A stretch of DNA of 64,000 nucleotides from Aromatoleum buckelii (GTDB lineage: Bacteria > Pseudomonadota > Gammaproteobacteria > Burkholderiales > Rhodocyclaceae): the NCBI RefSeq assembly GCF_012910785.2, contig NZ_WTVH02000009.1, positions 124,001 through 188,000 of the forward strand, given 5' to 3'. Within the stretch, counting starts at the first letter, position 1. Each line of letters starts with the position of its first letter. Positions 46,947 through 61,707 of this stretch are shown in pieces. Position numbers and translations under genes: made by a program. Under the pieces are notes generated by a model that saw nothing but the letters and a program-made list of their open reading frames with translations, ran no database searches and was not told where the DNA came from.

Positions 46947-48038
46947 ATGAGTCTCACCCAGGAATCTGTCACCGAAGCGCTCAAGGGCGTTGTCGATCCG
47001 AACACGGGCAAGGATTTCGTTTCCACGCGCTGCGTCAGGAACGTCAGCATCAGCGGCAGCGACGTCCGCGTCGAACTCGAACTCGGCTACCCGGCGAAGA
47101 CACAGCATGAATCGATCCGCGAAATGCTCGCCGCCGCGATCGCCACGATTCCCGGCGCAGGGCGGGTGACGATCGACGTGCACAGCAAGGTCGTCGCACA
47201 CGCGGTGCAGCAGGGCGTGAAGCTGCTGCCGGGTGTGAAGAACATCATCGCCGTCGCTTCCGGGAAAGGGGGGGTTGGCAAGAGCACGACTGCCGTGAAC
47301 CTCGCCCTTGCCCTGGTGGCAGAAGGCGCGACCGTCGGTCTGCTCGATGCGGATATCTATGGTCCGTCGCAGCCGCATATGCTCGGCATCGGCGAGCAGC
47401 GTCCGGAGTCGCTCGATGGCAAGACGATGGAGCCACTGCAGGCGCATGGCCTGCAGGTGATGTCCATCGGCTTCCTCGTCGATGTCGAGACGCCCATGGT
47501 GTGGCGTGGCCCGATGGCGACGCAGGCGCTCAACCAGTTGCTGAAGGAAACCAACTGGAAAGATCTGGACTACCTCGTCATCGACATGCCCCCAGGCACC
47601 GGCGACATCCAACTCACGCTGTCGCAGAGCGTGCCGCTGACCGGCGCCGTGATCGTCACGACACCCCAGGACATCGCTTTGCTCGATGCGCGCAAGGGAC
47701 TCAAGATGTTCGAGAAAGTGGGGGTGCCGATCATTGGCGTCGTTGAAAACATGAGCATCCACATCTGTTCGAGTTGCGGCCACGAAGAAGCGATCTTCGG
47801 CACTCGCGGAGGCGAGCGCCTGTGCGCCGACTACAACGTGCCTTTCCTCGGCGCGCTGCCGCTCGATCTGCAGATCCGTCAGGAAACCGATGGCGGGGCG
47901 CCGACCGTCGTGTCCGATCCCGACGGCCGCATCGCGGAACTCTACAAGGCCATCGCGCGCAAGGTTGCGGCACGCGTGGCGGTCAAGGCGAAGGACATGA
48001 CGCACAAGTTCCCGAGCATCGTCATCAAGAGCACCTGA
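46947..48038 (+). CDS. mrp: Mrp/ApbC iron-sulfur cluster carrier ATPase
   Basis: 363 residues from the ATG at 46947. The N-terminal DUF59/MIP18 domain (1-90) is followed by deviant Walker A GKGGVGKST at 106-114, YGPSQPHMLG, MPPGTGDIQLTL and the cluster-binding C-x2-C pair in HICSSCGH. It holds and passes Fe-S clusters to target proteins. It is divergent from the OmpA lipoprotein and precedes dcd by 117 bases. Confidence 0.96.
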   Translation: MSLTQESVTEALKGVVDPNTGKDFVSTRCVRNVSISGSDVRVELELGYPAKTQHESIREMLAAAIATIPGAGRVTIDVHSKVVAHAVQQGVKLLPGVKNIIAVASGKGGVGKSTTAVNLALALVAEGATVGLLDADIYGPSQPHMLGIGEQRPESLDGKTMEPLQAHGLQVMSIGFLVDVETPMVWRGPMATQALNQLLKETNWKDLDYLVIDMPPGTGDIQLTLSQSVPLTGAVIVTTPQDIALLDARKGLKMFEKVGVPIIGVVENMSIHICSSCGHEEAIFGTRGGERLCADYNVPFLGALPLDLQIRQETDGGAPTVVSDPDGRIAELYKAIARKVAARVAVKAKDMTHKFPSIVIKST

Positions 48039-48155
48039 AAGCGGACCAGTCGCGGAATCGATTTTTCCCGCTTCCGGTCCGACAGCGCTTAGCCTAAACT
48101 AGCCGATTTTTCGCGTCCGGCGAGTGCCGGGCCGGGCCGGAGGAAACACCACCCG

Positions 48156-48722
48156 ATGTCCATCAAGTCCGACAAATGGATTCGCCGCATGGCGGAACAG
48201 CAGGGGATGATCGCGCCCTTCGCGCCCGAGTTGGTCCGCCACAACGGCACGGGGAAAATCGTCTCGTACGGCACTTCGAGCTACGGCTATGATGTGCGCT
48301 GCGCGAATGAATTCAAGATCTTCACCAACATCAACTCGACGATCGTCGACCCGAAGGATTTCGATGCGCGGAATTTCGTCGATTTCGTCGGCGACGTGTG
48401 CATCATTCCGCCGAACTCGTTCGCCCTCGCGCGCACGGTCGAGTATTTTCGCATCCCGCGCAATGTCCTGACGGTGTGCCTGGGCAAGTCGACCTACGCG
48501 CGGTGCGGCATCATCGTGAACGTCACACCGCTCGAACCCGAGTGGGAAGGTCACGTGACGCTCGAATTTTCGAACACCACGCCGCTGCCGGCGAAGATTT
48601 ACGCAAACGAGGGCATCGCACAGATGCTTTTCTTCGAGGCCGACGAGGTGTGCGAAACATCGTACAAGGATCGCGGCGGCAAATATCTCGGCCAGACGGG
48701 CGTGACGTTGCCGAAAATCTGA
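48156..48722 (+). CDS. dcd: dCTP deaminase
   Basis: 188 residues, the Dcd norm. It begins [19 protein letters not shown] and has [28 protein letters not shown] and [18 protein letters not shown], all family signatures. It deaminates dCTP to dUTP, the route to dUMP for ThyA (thyA lies 3 kb downstream). It ends 42 bases before a terminator that isolates it from the decarboxylase gene. Confidence 0.97.
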   Translation: MSIKSDKWIRRMAEQQGMIAPFAPELVRHNGTGKIVSYGTSSYGYDVRCANEFKIFTNINSTIVDPKDFDARNFVDFVGDVCIIPPNSFALARTVEYFRIPRNVLTVCLGKSTYARCGIIVNVTPLEPEWEGHVTLEFSNTTPLPAKIYANEGIAQMLFFEADEVCETSYKDRGGKYLGQTGVTLPKI

Positions 48723-48763
48723 TTCATCGACTCGATCCGCTGCGCGCGGACCACACGACGAAC

Positions 48764-48790
48764 GGGGCCGGCTGACGGCCCCTTGTCCTT
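48764..48790 (+). terminator. Terminator after dcd
   Basis: GGGGCC (48764-48769) pairs with GGCCCC (48777-48782), followed by a T-rich tail TTGTCCTTT. Confidence 0.65.
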
Positions 48791-48863
48791 TCCGCTAGTC
48801 GGGAAGCAGGATTCACGTGGGTATGATGCCCATGGCCCCAACGCAAGAAGCTGGAGAAGAGGG

Positions 48864-51116
48864 ATGCGCTTTCACTTTCCGATCATCATAATCGACGAGG
48901 ATTTCCGCTCGGAAAACACGAGCGGCCTCGGCATTCGCGCGCTGGCCAAGGCGATCGAGGAAGAGAGCATGGAAGTGCTCGGTGTCACGAGTTATGGTGA
49001 CCTGACCTCGTTTGCGCAGCAGCAAAGCCGTGGCTCCGCCTTCATCCTGTCGATCGACGACGAGGAGTTCTCGTCGCCGGAGGCGTCCGACAAGGCGATC
49101 GCCGACCTGCGCGCGTTCGTCGAGGAGATCCGGTTGCGCAACGCCGACATCCCGATCTTCATCCATGGCGAAACCCGCACCAGCCGGCACATCCCGAACG
49201 ACGTGCTGCGCGAGCTGCACGGCTTCATCCACATGTTCGAGGACACGCCCGAGTTCGTCGCGCGCTACATCGTGCGCGAAGCGAAGAACTATCTCGAGAG
49301 CCTGGCGCCGCCGTTTTTCCGCGCGTTGGTGCATTACGCAGCCGACAGCTCGTATTCGTGGCACTGCCCCGGCCATTCGGGCGGAGTGGCGTTCCTGAAG
49401 AGCCCGGTCGGGCAGATGTTCCACCAGTTCTTCGGTGAAAACATGCTGCGCGCGGATGTGTGCAACGCGGTCGAGGAGCTCGGGCAGCTGCTCGATCATA
49501 CGGGGCCGGTGGCGGCTTCCGAACGCAACGCGGCGCGCATCTTCAACTGCGACCATCTTTATTTCGTCACCAACGGCACCTCGACGTCAAACAAGATGGT
49601 GTGGCACACCACCGTCGCGCCCGGGGACGTCGTCGTCGTCGACCGCAACTGCCACAAGTCGATTCTCCACTCGATCATCATGACTGGCGCGGTGCCGGTG
49701 TTCCTGACGCCGACACGCAACCACTACGGCATCATCGGTCCGATCCCGCTGGAAGAATTCAGCATCGAGACGATTCGGCGCAAGATCGAGGCGAACCCGT
49801 TCGCGCGCCCGAGCGCCGGCAAGAAGCCCCGCATCCTGACGATCACGCAGTCGACGTACGACGGTGTCGTGTACAACGTCGAGACGATCAAGGAGATGCT
49901 GGACGGCGAGATCGACACGCTGCACTTTGACGAAGCCTGGCTGCCGCACGCGGCGTTCCATGATTTCTATGGCGATTACCACGCGATCGGCGCGGATCGC
50001 CCGCGCTGCGAGCAATCGATGGTGTTCTCGACGCAGTCGACGCACAAGCTGCTGGCCGGGCTGTCACAGGCTTCGCAGATCCTCGTGCAGGACTCGCAGA
50101 CCCGCAAGCTCGACCGCGACATCTTCAACGAAGCCTACCTGATGCACACCTCGACGTCGCCACAGTACGCGATCATCGCTTCGTGCGACGTCGCGGCGGC
50201 GATGATGGAGCCTCCCGGCGGGCCGGCGCTGGTGGACGAGTCGCTGTCGGAAGCCGTCGAATTCCGCCGCGCGATGCGCAAGGTGGAGGCCGAATTCGGA
50301 CCCGCCGACTGGTGGTTCAAGGTCTGGGGGCCCGAATACCTGCCCGAGGAGGGCATCGGCGAGCGCGAGGACTGGATGCTCAAGGCCGGCGAACGCTGGC
50401 ACGGATTCGGCAATCTCGCGCCGGGGTTCAACATGCTCGACCCGATCAAGGCGACGGTGATCACGCCGGGGCTCGACGTCGACGGTGACTTCGCAGATTC
50501 CGGTATCCCCGCCGGGATCCTCACGCGTTATCTCGCCGAACACGGCATCATCGTCGAAAAGACCGGGCTGTACTCGTTCTTCATCATGTTCACGATCGGC
50601 ATCACTAAGGGCCGGTGGAACACGATGGTGACCGAATTGCAGCAGTTCAAGGACGACTACGACCGCAACCAGCCGTTGTGGCGCGTAATGCCGGAGTTCA
50701 TTGCCAAGCATCCGCGCTACGAGAAAGTCGGCCTGAAGGACTTGTGCGCGCAGATCCACAGTTTCTACAAGTCCTACGATATCGCGCGCCTCACCACCGA
50801 AATGTATCTGTCGGATATGGTTCCGGCGATGAAGCCGGCCGATGCGTTCGCCAAGATGGCGCACCGCGAGATCGAGCGGGTGCCGATCGATGAGCTCGAA
50901 GGGCGTGTGACCGCGATGCTCGTCACGCCGTATCCGCCTGGGATCCCGCTGCTGATTCCGGGCGAGCGTTTCAACGCGACGATCGTGCGTTACCTGAAGT
51001 TCGCGCGTGATTTCAACGCGGGCTTTCCGGGGTTCGAGACCGATATCCACGGCCTCGTCAGGGAGCTGGCCGAGGGACGGTTCGACTATTACGTCGACTG
51101 CGTGAGGCAGGACTGA
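48864..51116 (+). CDS. Orn/Lys/Arg decarboxylase (PLP fold I)
   Basis: 750 residues from the ATG at 48864. The N-terminal wing domain has IPIFIHGETRT. The catalytic core has SWHCPGHSGGVAF, the cofactor-contacting HFDEAWLPHA and the PLP lysine in FSTQSTHKLLAGLSQAS. The C-terminal part has TPYPPGIPLLIPGERF. Length is near inducible arginine (755) and lysine (715) decarboxylases; the exact substrate cannot be assigned. No antiporter gene is adjacent, so acid-resistance coupling is not evident. It precedes convergent folA. Confidence 0.92.
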   Translation: MRFHFPIIIIDEDFRSENTSGLGIRALAKAIEEESMEVLGVTSYGDLTSFAQQQSRGSAFILSIDDEEFSSPEASDKAIADLRAFVEEIRLRNADIPIFIHGETRTSRHIPNDVLRELHGFIHMFEDTPEFVARYIVREAKNYLESLAPPFFRALVHYAADSSYSWHCPGHSGGVAFLKSPVGQMFHQFFGENMLRADVCNAVEELGQLLDHTGPVAASERNAARIFNCDHLYFVTNGTSTSNKMVWHTTVAPGDVVVVDRNCHKSILHSIIMTGAVPVFLTPTRNHYGIIGPIPLEEFSIETIRRKIEANPFARPSAGKKPRILTITQSTYDGVVYNVETIKEMLDGEIDTLHFDEAWLPHAAFHDFYGDYHAIGADRPRCEQSMVFSTQSTHKLLAGLSQASQILVQDSQTRKLDRDIFNEAYLMHTSTSPQYAIIASCDVAAAMMEPPGGPALVDESLSEAVEFRRAMRKVEAEFGPADWWFKVWGPEYLPEEGIGEREDWMLKAGERWHGFGNLAPGFNMLDPIKATVITPGLDVDGDFADSGIPAGILTRYLAEHGIIVEKTGLYSFFIMFTIGITKGRWNTMVTELQQFKDDYDRNQPLWRVMPEFIAKHPRYEKVGLKDLCAQIHSFYKSYDIARLTTEMYLSDMVPAMKPADAFAKMAHREIERVPIDELEGRVTAMLVTPYPPGIPLLIPGERFNATIVRYLKFARDFNAGFPGFETDIHGLVRELAEGRFDYYVDCVRQD

Positions 51117-51150
51117 CCGATGACGCTGAACTGGGAGCGAGCTTCCCGGT

Positions 51151-51654
51151 TCAGCGTGTCTTGCGCCGGTACTCGACGAAATCGAACGAAAATTCGTTAT
51201 GCGCGTCCGCTTCGTGCCTTTCGCGCCGCACCTCGTCGAAGTCTCCGCGGTCGAACGCCGGGAAATGCGCATCTCCGTCCACATCGGCGTGCACTTCCGT
51301 AAGCAGCAGCGCGTCGGCCCTGTCGAGCAACCGGCGATACAGTTCGGCGCCGCCGATGACGAAGACGGTCTCGTCGCCCGCAGCTTCGAGCGCTGCTTCC
51401 GGATCCGGAAAAACCTCCGCCCCGGTCGCGGAGTAACTACGGTCACGGGTCACGACCAGATTGCGTCGGGCCGGTAGCGGCCGCCCCAGCGATTCCCAGG
51501 TTTTGCGCCCCATCAGCACGGAATGCCCGGTCGTCGTTTCCTTGAAACGGGCGAGATCCGACTTCAGTCGCCACGGCAATTGATTGTCTCTTCCGATCGC
51601 GCCGTTTCGCGCAGCCGCTGCGATGATGATCACTTGCCGCTTGCCCGCGCTCAT
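51151..51654 (-). CDS. folA: Dihydrofolate reductase
   Basis: 167 residues. It has [19 protein letters not shown], the catalytic-acid region [25 protein letters not shown] and [13 protein letters not shown], typical chromosomal DHFR. It regenerates tetrahydrofolate from the dihydrofolate made by ThyA. Its ATG overlaps the thyA stop (ATGA), so the pair is coupled. It faces the decarboxylase gene. Confidence 0.96.
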   Translation of the reverse strand: MSAGKRQVIIIAAAARNGAIGRDNQLPWRLKSDLARFKETTTGHSVLMGRKTWESLGRPLPARRNLVVTRDRSYSATGAEVFPDPEAALEAAGDETVFVIGGAELYRRLLDRADALLLTEVHADVDGDAHFPAFDRGDFDEVRRERHEADAHNEFSFDFVEYRRKTR

Positions 51655-52445
51655 ACGGCCACTTCCGCTTTGATGTGGGGGTGGGGGTCATAGCCTTCGA
51701 GGCGAAAATCCTCGAAGCGGAATCCAAAGATGTCGGTGACGCCGGGATTCACGATCATCCGCGGCAAAGCGCGTGGTTGCCGCGAGAGCTGCACGCGTGC
51801 CTGCTCGAGATGGTTGAGGTACAGGTGGCAGTCCCCCCCTGTCCAGACGAAATCGCCGGCACGCAGCCCGCAAACCTGCGCCACCATCAGCGTCAGCAGC
51901 GCATAGGACGCAATGTTGAACGGCACCCCGAGGAAGATGTCGGCACTGCGCTGATACAACTGGCAGGACAGGCGTCCGCCTGCGACGTAGAACTGGAACA
52001 GGGCGTGACACGGGGGGAGCGCCATCCCTTCGACCTCGCCCGGATTCCACGCGGAGACGATGTGGCGGCGCGAGTCCGGGTTGCGCCGCAGACCGTCGAT
52101 CAGTTGCCCGATCTGATCCACCGTTCGCCCATCGGCCGTTTCCCAGCGTCGCCACTGCTTTCCATACACCGGCCCGAGATCGCCATTCTCGTCGGCCCAG
52201 TCGTCCCAGATCGACACGCCATTCTCTTTGAGGTAGCGGATATTGGTATCGCCGCGCAGAAACCATAGCAATTCATAAATTATCGAGCGGGTGTGCAGCT
52301 TCTTCGTCGTAAGGAGAGGAAAGCCGTCGTCGAGATTAAACCGCATCTGCCAGCCGAAGGTCGAAAGTGTGCCGGTGCCGGTCCGGTCGGATTTCCGGTC
52401 GCCATGATCGAGGACATGGCGCATCAGATCGAGATACTGTTTCAT
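51651..52445 (-). CDS. thyA: Thymidylate synthase
   Basis: 264 residues from the ATG at 52445, equal in length to E. coli ThyA. The catalytic cysteine is C146 in [10 protein letters not shown], the same number as in E. coli. [11 protein letters not shown] and SWNP-like [10 protein letters not shown] are present. It makes dTMP from dUMP with methylene-tetrahydrofolate. It overlaps folA. It is divergent from the rRNA operon, whose promoter is 89 bases upstream. Confidence 0.97.
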   Translation of the reverse strand: MKQYLDLMRHVLDHGDRKSDRTGTGTLSTFGWQMRFNLDDGFPLLTTKKLHTRSIIYELLWFLRGDTNIRYLKENGVSIWDDWADENGDLGPVYGKQWRRWETADGRTVDQIGQLIDGLRRNPDSRRHIVSAWNPGEVEGMALPPCHALFQFYVAGGRLSCQLYQRSADIFLGVPFNIASYALLTLMVAQVCGLRAGDFVWTGGDCHLYLNHLEQARVQLSRQPRALPRMIVNPGVTDIFGFRFEDFRLEGYDPHPHIKAEVAV

Positions 52446-52533
52446 GGGAGGTCCCTGGCGTCGAGGCCGAAATTCTACGGTGATGGAAGACTCTCCCGAT
52501 TTTATTTTTGAGTGGCTTCGCTTCAGCAACCGG

Positions 52534-52561
52534 TTGACTGCCTGTTGGAAGTGTCTATAAT
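52534..52561 (+). promoter_or_regulatory. rRNA operon promoter (P1-like)
   Basis: TTGACT (52534-52539) and a perfect TATAAT (52556-52561) with a 16-base spacer form the best sigma-70 promoter in the window. It lies about 290 bases before 16S. The short spacer and GC-rich bases after the -10 are typical of stringently controlled rRNA promoters. Confidence 0.85.
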
Positions 52562-52852
52562 TCGCCCCTCTTCGCGGCACCGAGCGGTTTTGGCAGTACG
52601 GTGCGAGGCGCGGTGGCGATGGAGAGAGCTTCCCCGGTGGTCAGGAAAAGGTCCGGTGGGGGTTGACGGCAGCGGCGAAGTCGATCAGAATCTCTTTCTC
52701 GCTGCAACGGCAGCAGTTCTTTAAAAAGTTGAACAACCGATAAGTGTGGGTACTGGGTTGCTGCGGTGGTCGAACTGCCTTCGGGTGGATTCGGCAATTG
52801 CAAAGATTGAGTGCTCGCAAGTCAGAGATGATTTTGAGTACTTTGTTGGATT
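52562..52852 (+). promoter_or_regulatory. 16S leader with boxA and 5' half of processing stem
   Basis: A boxA-like GTTCTTTAAAAAG lies at 52716-52728 for Nus-dependent antitermination. Immediately after, 52730-52749 (TGAACAACCGATAAGTGTGG) is complementary to 54420-54440 behind 16S, forming the RNase III processing stem. No protein gene is seen between thyA and 16S. Confidence 0.8.
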
Positions 52853-54390
<1,538 letters not shown>

Positions 54391-54419
54391 CAAGAGATGA
54401 CGCCGCGGCGGCGCAGTAT

Positions 54420-54440
54420 CCACAACTTATCGGTTGTTCA
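54420..54440 (+). other. 3' half of 16S processing stem
   Basis: Complementary to 52730-52749 with one extra base, about 30 bases after 16S. With the leader it makes the double-stranded RNase III target. Confidence 0.8.
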
Positions 54441-54465
54441 GGCAACGAGAGCCTCGAAGGCATGA

Positions 54466-54542
54466 GGGTCTGTAGCTCAGCTGGTTAGAGCACCGTCTTG
54501 ATAAGGCGGGGGTCGTTGGTTCGAACCCAACCAGACCCACCA
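54466..54542 (+). tRNA. tRNA-Ile (GAU)
   Basis: 77 bases including CCA. Acceptor GGGTCTG pairs with CAGACCC; anticodon GAT lies in the loop TTGATAA; T-arm has GGTTCGAACCC. It occupies the first spacer position, as in most proteobacterial rRNA operons. Confidence 0.97.
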
Positions 54543-54554
54543 CACGATCAAGCG

Positions 54555-54630
54555 GGGGGATTAGCTCAGCTGGGAGAGCACCTGCTTTGCAAGCAGGGGG
54601 TCGACGGTTCGATCCCGTCATCCTCCACCA
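54555..54630 (+). tRNA. tRNA-Ala (UGC)
   Basis: 76 bases including CCA. Acceptor GGGGGAT pairs with ATCCTCC with one G-T pair; anticodon TGC lies in TTTGCAA. It lies 12 bases after tRNA-Ile. Confidence 0.97.
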
Positions 54631-54911
54631 GCGTTCGGGGGTGGGCAGAAGCAGGCGTCGAAGGGCTAAGCGGTGCGGATCGTCGGGTCCGCAGCGCTTA
54701 GGCCTTGGCAGGTTTTTGAGGTCGCGTTCTTTAACAAAGTGGAAGAAGTAAAGTGTGCGACAGTGGGCCGCAAGGCGCACTGTTGCATGGGTTGGTGTGA
54801 TTGCATTTTTGCATTCATCTGCGCTTTGAACCAGCGGCAGGTGAGTGCGCGCACAAGCGTGAGTTCGTCTATGGCGGTGGGTGCCCTGGCAACACAGGGT
54901 CCATGGTTATA
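54631..54911 (+). promoter_or_regulatory. 16S-23S spacer: hairpin, boxA and 23S processing stem 5' half
   Basis: A long hairpin CTAAGCG-G-TGCGGA / TCCGCA-G-CGCTTAG lies at 54666-54701. A good boxA, GTTCTTTAACAAA, lies at 54726-54738. From about 54901 to the 23S start the sequence CATGGTTATAGGATCAAG pairs with the region after 23S (57789 onward). No other gene is seen. Confidence 0.75.
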
Positions 54912-57796
<2,885 letters not shown>

Positions 57797-57889
57797 TATA
57801 ACCCTGGATCCAACACCGCGACAACTCACCGAAAAACGCATCACACCCCCACACACACTTTGCTTCCCCACTTTGTTACCCTTTACAGT

Positions 57890-58002
57890 CTGACGACCAT
57901 AGCCTCCTGGCCCCACCCCTTCCCATCCCGAACAGGACCGTGAAACAGGAGCGCGCCGATGATAGTGCCCACTGCGGGTGCGAAAGTAGGTCATCGTCAG
58001 AC
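57890..58002 (+). rRNA. rrf: 5S ribosomal RNA
   Basis: 113 bases from GTCTGACGACC to CGTCAGAC, whose ends pair. The inner text CATCCCGAACAGGACCGTGAAAC and GCGCCGATGATAGTG is standard 5S. It follows 23S by 93 bases. That spacer holds the 3' half of the 23S processing stem. Confidence 0.95.
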
Positions 58003-58016
58003 TACCCCTTGCACCG

Positions 58017-58053
58017 AAAAGCCGCTTCCCCCTCCACGGGAAAGCGGCTTTTT
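58017..58053 (+). terminator. Terminator of the rRNA operon
   Basis: An 11-base stem AAAAGCCGCTT (58017-58027) / AAGCGGCTTTT (58042-58052) with a T-run, 15 bases after 5S. Confidence 0.92.
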
Positions 58054-58425
58054 GCTGCCTATTCGCCGCAGAAAAGAGCTTGCGCCGCGCCGGCGACGCG
58101 TCTGCGCCCGCTACCCGGCGAGGACGTCGCGTTGCGCTGCGCGCCCCCCGCCCCCGGCGTGACTTGCCGAGCGCGTTGCAGACCGAATCCTGCCTGCGGC
58201 TCATGCCGCCGTGTCTGCACAACGCGATGCCTTGGCTCCAATAGCCCCGTTCAGGATGCCTATCCAGCCTTAACGCCTACCTAGTCCTGGGAGCACGATC
58301 ATCGGATCCCGGTACAGAATGTCTTCGGAATTTCGGATATGCTCCGGAAACCTAATTCGACAGCGAATAACCATGCAGGTCGTCGTCGGATTTCATGCTA
58401 TTAACGAGCTAAAACGGGATGCAAG
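58054..58425. other. 372-base intergenic region after the rRNA operon
   Basis: No gene is supported. The first 200 bases are GC-rich with no family-like frame. The last 120 bases are lower in GC and should hold the promoter of the MaoC-type gene; no clear -35/-10 pair was identified. A weak GGGATG lies just before its ATG. Confidence 0.45.
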
Positions 58426-58875
58426 ATGAGTGAAGCGGTCCGCGATTTTTCGCAGTGCTATGGTCATGATTTCGAGGATCTCAAAATAGGTATGTCAGCG
58501 GCGATCGGGCGTACCGTCACGGAGGCGGATATCGCTATGTTTGCCGGTATTTCGGGTGATACGAATCCCGTTCACCTCGACGGCGAATTCGCGGCCTCGA
58601 CGATGTTTGGCGAACGCATCGCTCATGGAATGCTGTCGGCGAGCTTCATTTCCGCAGTGTTCGGTACGAAGCTGCCAGGACCGGGATGCATCTACCTCGG
58701 GCAGTCGCTGAACTTCAAGGCACCGGTGAAAGTCGGCGAAACGGTAGTCGCCCGGGTGACAGTACGCGAACTCGTGACTCACAAGCGCCGGGCGTTCTTT
58801 GATACTGTCTGTACGGTGGCCGGAAAAGTGGTACTCGAAGGCCATGCGGAGATCTATCTCCCCGCCAGGCAATAA
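58426..58875 (+). CDS. phaJ: MaoC-type (R)-specific enoyl-CoA hydratase
   Basis: 149 residues with a single hot-dog MaoC domain. The catalytic pair is D45 and H50 in GDTNPVHLD, followed by RIAHGMLSASFISAVFG and GCIYLGQSLNFKAPVKVGETV. It hydrates trans-2-enoyl-CoA to (R)-3-hydroxyacyl-CoA, often feeding polyhydroxyalkanoate synthesis. The PhaJ label is by domain type; no pha gene is adjacent. It is convergent with folE2. Confidence 0.85.
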   Translation: MSEAVRDFSQCYGHDFEDLKIGMSAAIGRTVTEADIAMFAGISGDTNPVHLDGEFAASTMFGERIAHGMLSASFISAVFGTKLPGPGCIYLGQSLNFKAPVKVGETVVARVTVRELVTHKRRAFFDTVCTVAGKVVLEGHAEIYLPARQ

Positions 58876-58948
58876 CGGTCTTCCTCGCTAGCAGCAGCGA
58901 GGGCGTGGCCGATGAGCGACTACGCCACTTCCGGGATGAGCGCGGGCT

Positions 58949-59767
58949 TCAGTTCGCGCCAAGACCCAAGCGCTTGTCGCATTCAATCAGCGCATATGCG
59001 GAATGGTTGTGGATGGATTCGAAGTTTTCGGACTCCACGCGGTAGCAGTCGATGCGAGGCTCGGCATTCAGAAGACCAGCGACGTCCCGAACCATGTCCT
59101 CGACAAACTTTGGATTGTCGTATGCGCGCTCGGTCACGTATTTTTCGTCCGGGCGCTTCAGTAGGCCGTAGAGCTGGCAGGAAGCCTGGCTTTCCACCAG
59201 CTGTACGAGTTCTTCGATCCAGAGAAAACTGTTGGTTTGAGCAGTGACGGTGACGTGAGAGCGCTGATTGTGCGCGCCATATTCCGAGATTTTTTTCGAG
59301 CACGGGCACAAGCTCGTTACCGGCACGACGGTCTTCATCGTGAAACTGTACGCGCCCCCTTCCCGTATTTCTGCCGTAAACGTCACCTCATAGTCCATGA
59401 GGCTCTGAACTCCCGAGATCGGGGCGGCCTTGTTGATGAAATAGGGGAAGGTGAGTTCGATCTGGCCGGTCTCGGCTTCAAGGCGTTTGACCATTTCACG
59501 CAGCATCGGCTCGATGGACTCGACCGAAATCTCCCGCTCGTTCCCATTGATGATCTCGATGAAGCGCGACATGTGGGTCCCCTTGAAATTATGAGGGAGG
59601 CCGACGTACATGTTGAAAACGGCAATCGTGTGCTGCACGCCGCCGTTCTTGTCGCTGACTCGAACTGGATGACGAATGGATTTTATGCCGACCTTGTCGA
59701 TGGCCAGTTTACGGCTGTCGTTGAGATTTTGGACGTCGGGAATGGCATGAGCCTTTTGGGAAGTCAT
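58949..59767 (-). CDS. folE2: GTP cyclohydrolase FolE2
   Basis: 272 residues from the ATG at 59767; an in-frame ATG at 59824 would add 19 unconserved residues and overlap dxs. It has [27 protein letters not shown], the metal/active cysteine in [20 protein letters not shown] and [14 protein letters not shown], typical of the type IB enzyme. It opens GTP to dihydroneopterin triphosphate, the first folate step, and works with varied metals. It lies 53 bases behind dxs on the same strand. Confidence 0.95.
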   Translation of the reverse strand: MTSQKAHAIPDVQNLNDSRKLAIDKVGIKSIRHPVRVSDKNGGVQHTIAVFNMYVGLPHNFKGTHMSRFIEIINGNEREISVESIEPMLREMVKRLEAETGQIELTFPYFINKAAPISGVQSLMDYEVTFTAEIREGGAYSFTMKTVVPVTSLCPCSKKISEYGAHNQRSHVTVTAQTNSFLWIEELVQLVESQASCQLYGLLKRPDEKYVTERAYDNPKFVEDMVRDVAGLLNAEPRIDCYRVESENFESIHNHSAYALIECDKRLGLGAN

Positions 59768-59820
59768 CTGCTGTTCTCTGTGAAGCCGGTAGTGAATCCT
59801 ATCATTCCCGACAAAAACAC

Positions 59821-61683
59821 TCAACTATTGTCAGGGTAGGCACGCCTTATTGCGGCCACCATGCCCGCAGCGTCAAGCTCGACCGACTCGAGGAGCTGAG
59901 ACTGGTCTCCGTGGTCGATGAAGGTGTCCGGCAAGCCCAGACGCAGCAGCCGGGGACGGTTTGTCAGGTTTTCCAGCACTCTCGCCACCTCCGATCCGGC
60001 GCCTCCGATGACCGCATTTTCCTCGAGGGTGACGAGGAGGTCGTGACCGGCGGCAAGTTCCTCGATAAGCGCGACGTCGAGCGGTTTGACGAAACGCATG
60101 TTGGCGACGGTCGCGTCGAGTTGCTCGGCGGCCTGCAGTGCATTGAGGAGCAGGCTGCCGAAGACGAGCAGCGCGATGCGCTGGCCGTTTCGGCGGATCT
60201 CGCCCTTGCCGATCGGAAGTGCCGCCATTGCGGTTTCCGGCTCCACCTGCATTCCGGTGCCGCGCGGGTATCGCACCGCGGCGGGTCCGTTGTGGCGGTA
60301 AGCCGTGTAGAGCATCTGCCGGCACTCGTTTTCATCGGCAGGCGCCATGACAACGAGGTTGGGAATGCAGCCGAGGTAGGAGAGGTCGAAGGCTCCGTGA
60401 TGCGTGGCGCCGTCGGCCCCGACGAGTCCGGCGCGATCGATCGCAAACACCACGGGGAGGTTTTGCAGCGCGATGTCGTGGATGAGCTGGTCGTAGGCGC
60501 GTTGCAGGAAGGTCGAATAGATCGCCACGACGGGTTTGAAGCCTTCGCACGCGAGGCCTGCGGCGAACGTCAGCGCGTGCTGCTCGGCTATTCCTACATC
60601 ATAGTAGCGATCCGGGTATTCCTGTGCGAACCGCACCATCCCGGAGCCTTCGCGCATCGCGGGGGTGATGCCGACGACTTTTTCGTCCTGGGCGGCGATG
60701 TCGCACAGCCAGTCGCCGAACACCTGCGTGTACGTGAGTTTGGCGGCGCCTTTGGCGGTCTGGATGCCCGCTGTATGGTCGAATGTCGAGACCCCGTGGT
60801 AAAGGACGGGATCTGCTTCGGCGAGCTTGTAACCTTGTCCCTTGCGCGTGATGACGTGCAGGAAGTGCGGACCGTTGAGCTTGCGCAGGTTCTGCAGTGT
60901 CGGGATCAGGGCGTCGAGGTCATGCCCGTCGATCGGGCCGTAATAATGGAAGCCGAACTCCTCGAACAGCGTTCCCGGGGTGATCAGGCCCTTCACATGC
61001 TCTTCGACCTTGCGGGCGAAGTCGAGCATCGGCTGGGACACGCCGAGCACTTTTTCGCCGGCACGGCGCGCGGCATTGTAGGTCCGGCCCGAAAACATGC
61101 GGGCGAGGATTTTCGTCAGCGCGCCGACCGGGGGCGATATCGACATTTCGTTGTCGTTGAGAATCACCAGCAGGTTGATGTCGCGCATGTCTCCGGCATT
61201 ATTCAGGGCTTCGAAGGCCATGCCGGCCGACATCGCGCCATCGCCGATCACCGCAATTGAGCGCCGCTGCTCGCCCCGGTTGCGCGCGGCCACCGCCATT
61301 CCCAGCGCGGCCGAGATCGAGGTCGACGAGTGCGCGGTGCCGAACGTGTCGTAGCTGCTTTCCGAGCGGCGCGGGAAGCCCGAAATTCCGCCCCACTGCC
61401 GCAGCCTGCTCATTGCCTCGCGTCGGCCGGTGAGGATCTTGTGCCCGTAGGTCTGGTGGCCCACGTCCCACACGATGCGGTCCTCCGGCGTGTCGAAAAT
61501 GTAGTGCAGCGCGATCGACAGCTCGACCGTGCCGAGGTTGGAAGACAGGTGTCCGCCGGTCTTCGAGACCGACTCGATCAGAAATGCGCGCAGCTCCGCG
61601 GCCAGGGCCGGGAGTTCGCGACGGTCCAGCTGGCGCAGATCAAACGGTGAGTCGATGCGGTGAAGCAGGGGGTACGGGGGCAT
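59821..61683 (-). CDS. dxs: 1-Deoxy-D-xylulose-5-phosphate synthase
   Basis: 620 residues. The thiamine-diphosphate motif is [15 protein letters not shown] with the paired Asn; [13 protein letters not shown] and [16 protein letters not shown] are also standard Dxs text. It joins pyruvate and glyceraldehyde-3-phosphate to start the MEP isoprenoid route. It lies 24 bases after ispA in the conserved xseB-ispA-dxs operon. Confidence 0.98.
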   Translation of the reverse strand: MPPYPLLHRIDSPFDLRQLDRRELPALAAELRAFLIESVSKTGGHLSSNLGTVELSIALHYIFDTPEDRIVWDVGHQTYGHKILTGRREAMSRLRQWGGISGFPRRSESSYDTFGTAHSSTSISAALGMAVAARNRGEQRRSIAVIGDGAMSAGMAFEALNNAGDMRDINLLVILNDNEMSISPPVGALTKILARMFSGRTYNAARRAGEKVLGVSQPMLDFARKVEEHVKGLITPGTLFEEFGFHYYGPIDGHDLDALIPTLQNLRKLNGPHFLHVITRKGQGYKLAEADPVLYHGVSTFDHTAGIQTAKGAAKLTYTQVFGDWLCDIAAQDEKVVGITPAMREGSGMVRFAQEYPDRYYDVGIAEQHALTFAAGLACEGFKPVVAIYSTFLQRAYDQLIHDIALQNLPVVFAIDRAGLVGADGATHHGAFDLSYLGCIPNLVVMAPADENECRQMLYTAYRHNGPAAVRYPRGTGMQVEPETAMAALPIGKGEIRRNGQRIALLVFGSLLLNALQAAEQLDATVANMRFVKPLDVALIEELAAGHDLLVTLEENAVIGGAGSEVARVLENLTNRPRLLRLGLPDTFIDHGDQSQLLESVELDAAGMVAAIRRAYPDNS

Positions 61684-61707
61684 GTGCAGGTCCGGCGGAA
61701 TCGGAAT

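Noticed and set aside
48864-51116. Acid-resistance island around the decarboxylase
   Set aside because: No antiporter or regulator gene is adjacent; neighbours are dcd and folA-thyA.
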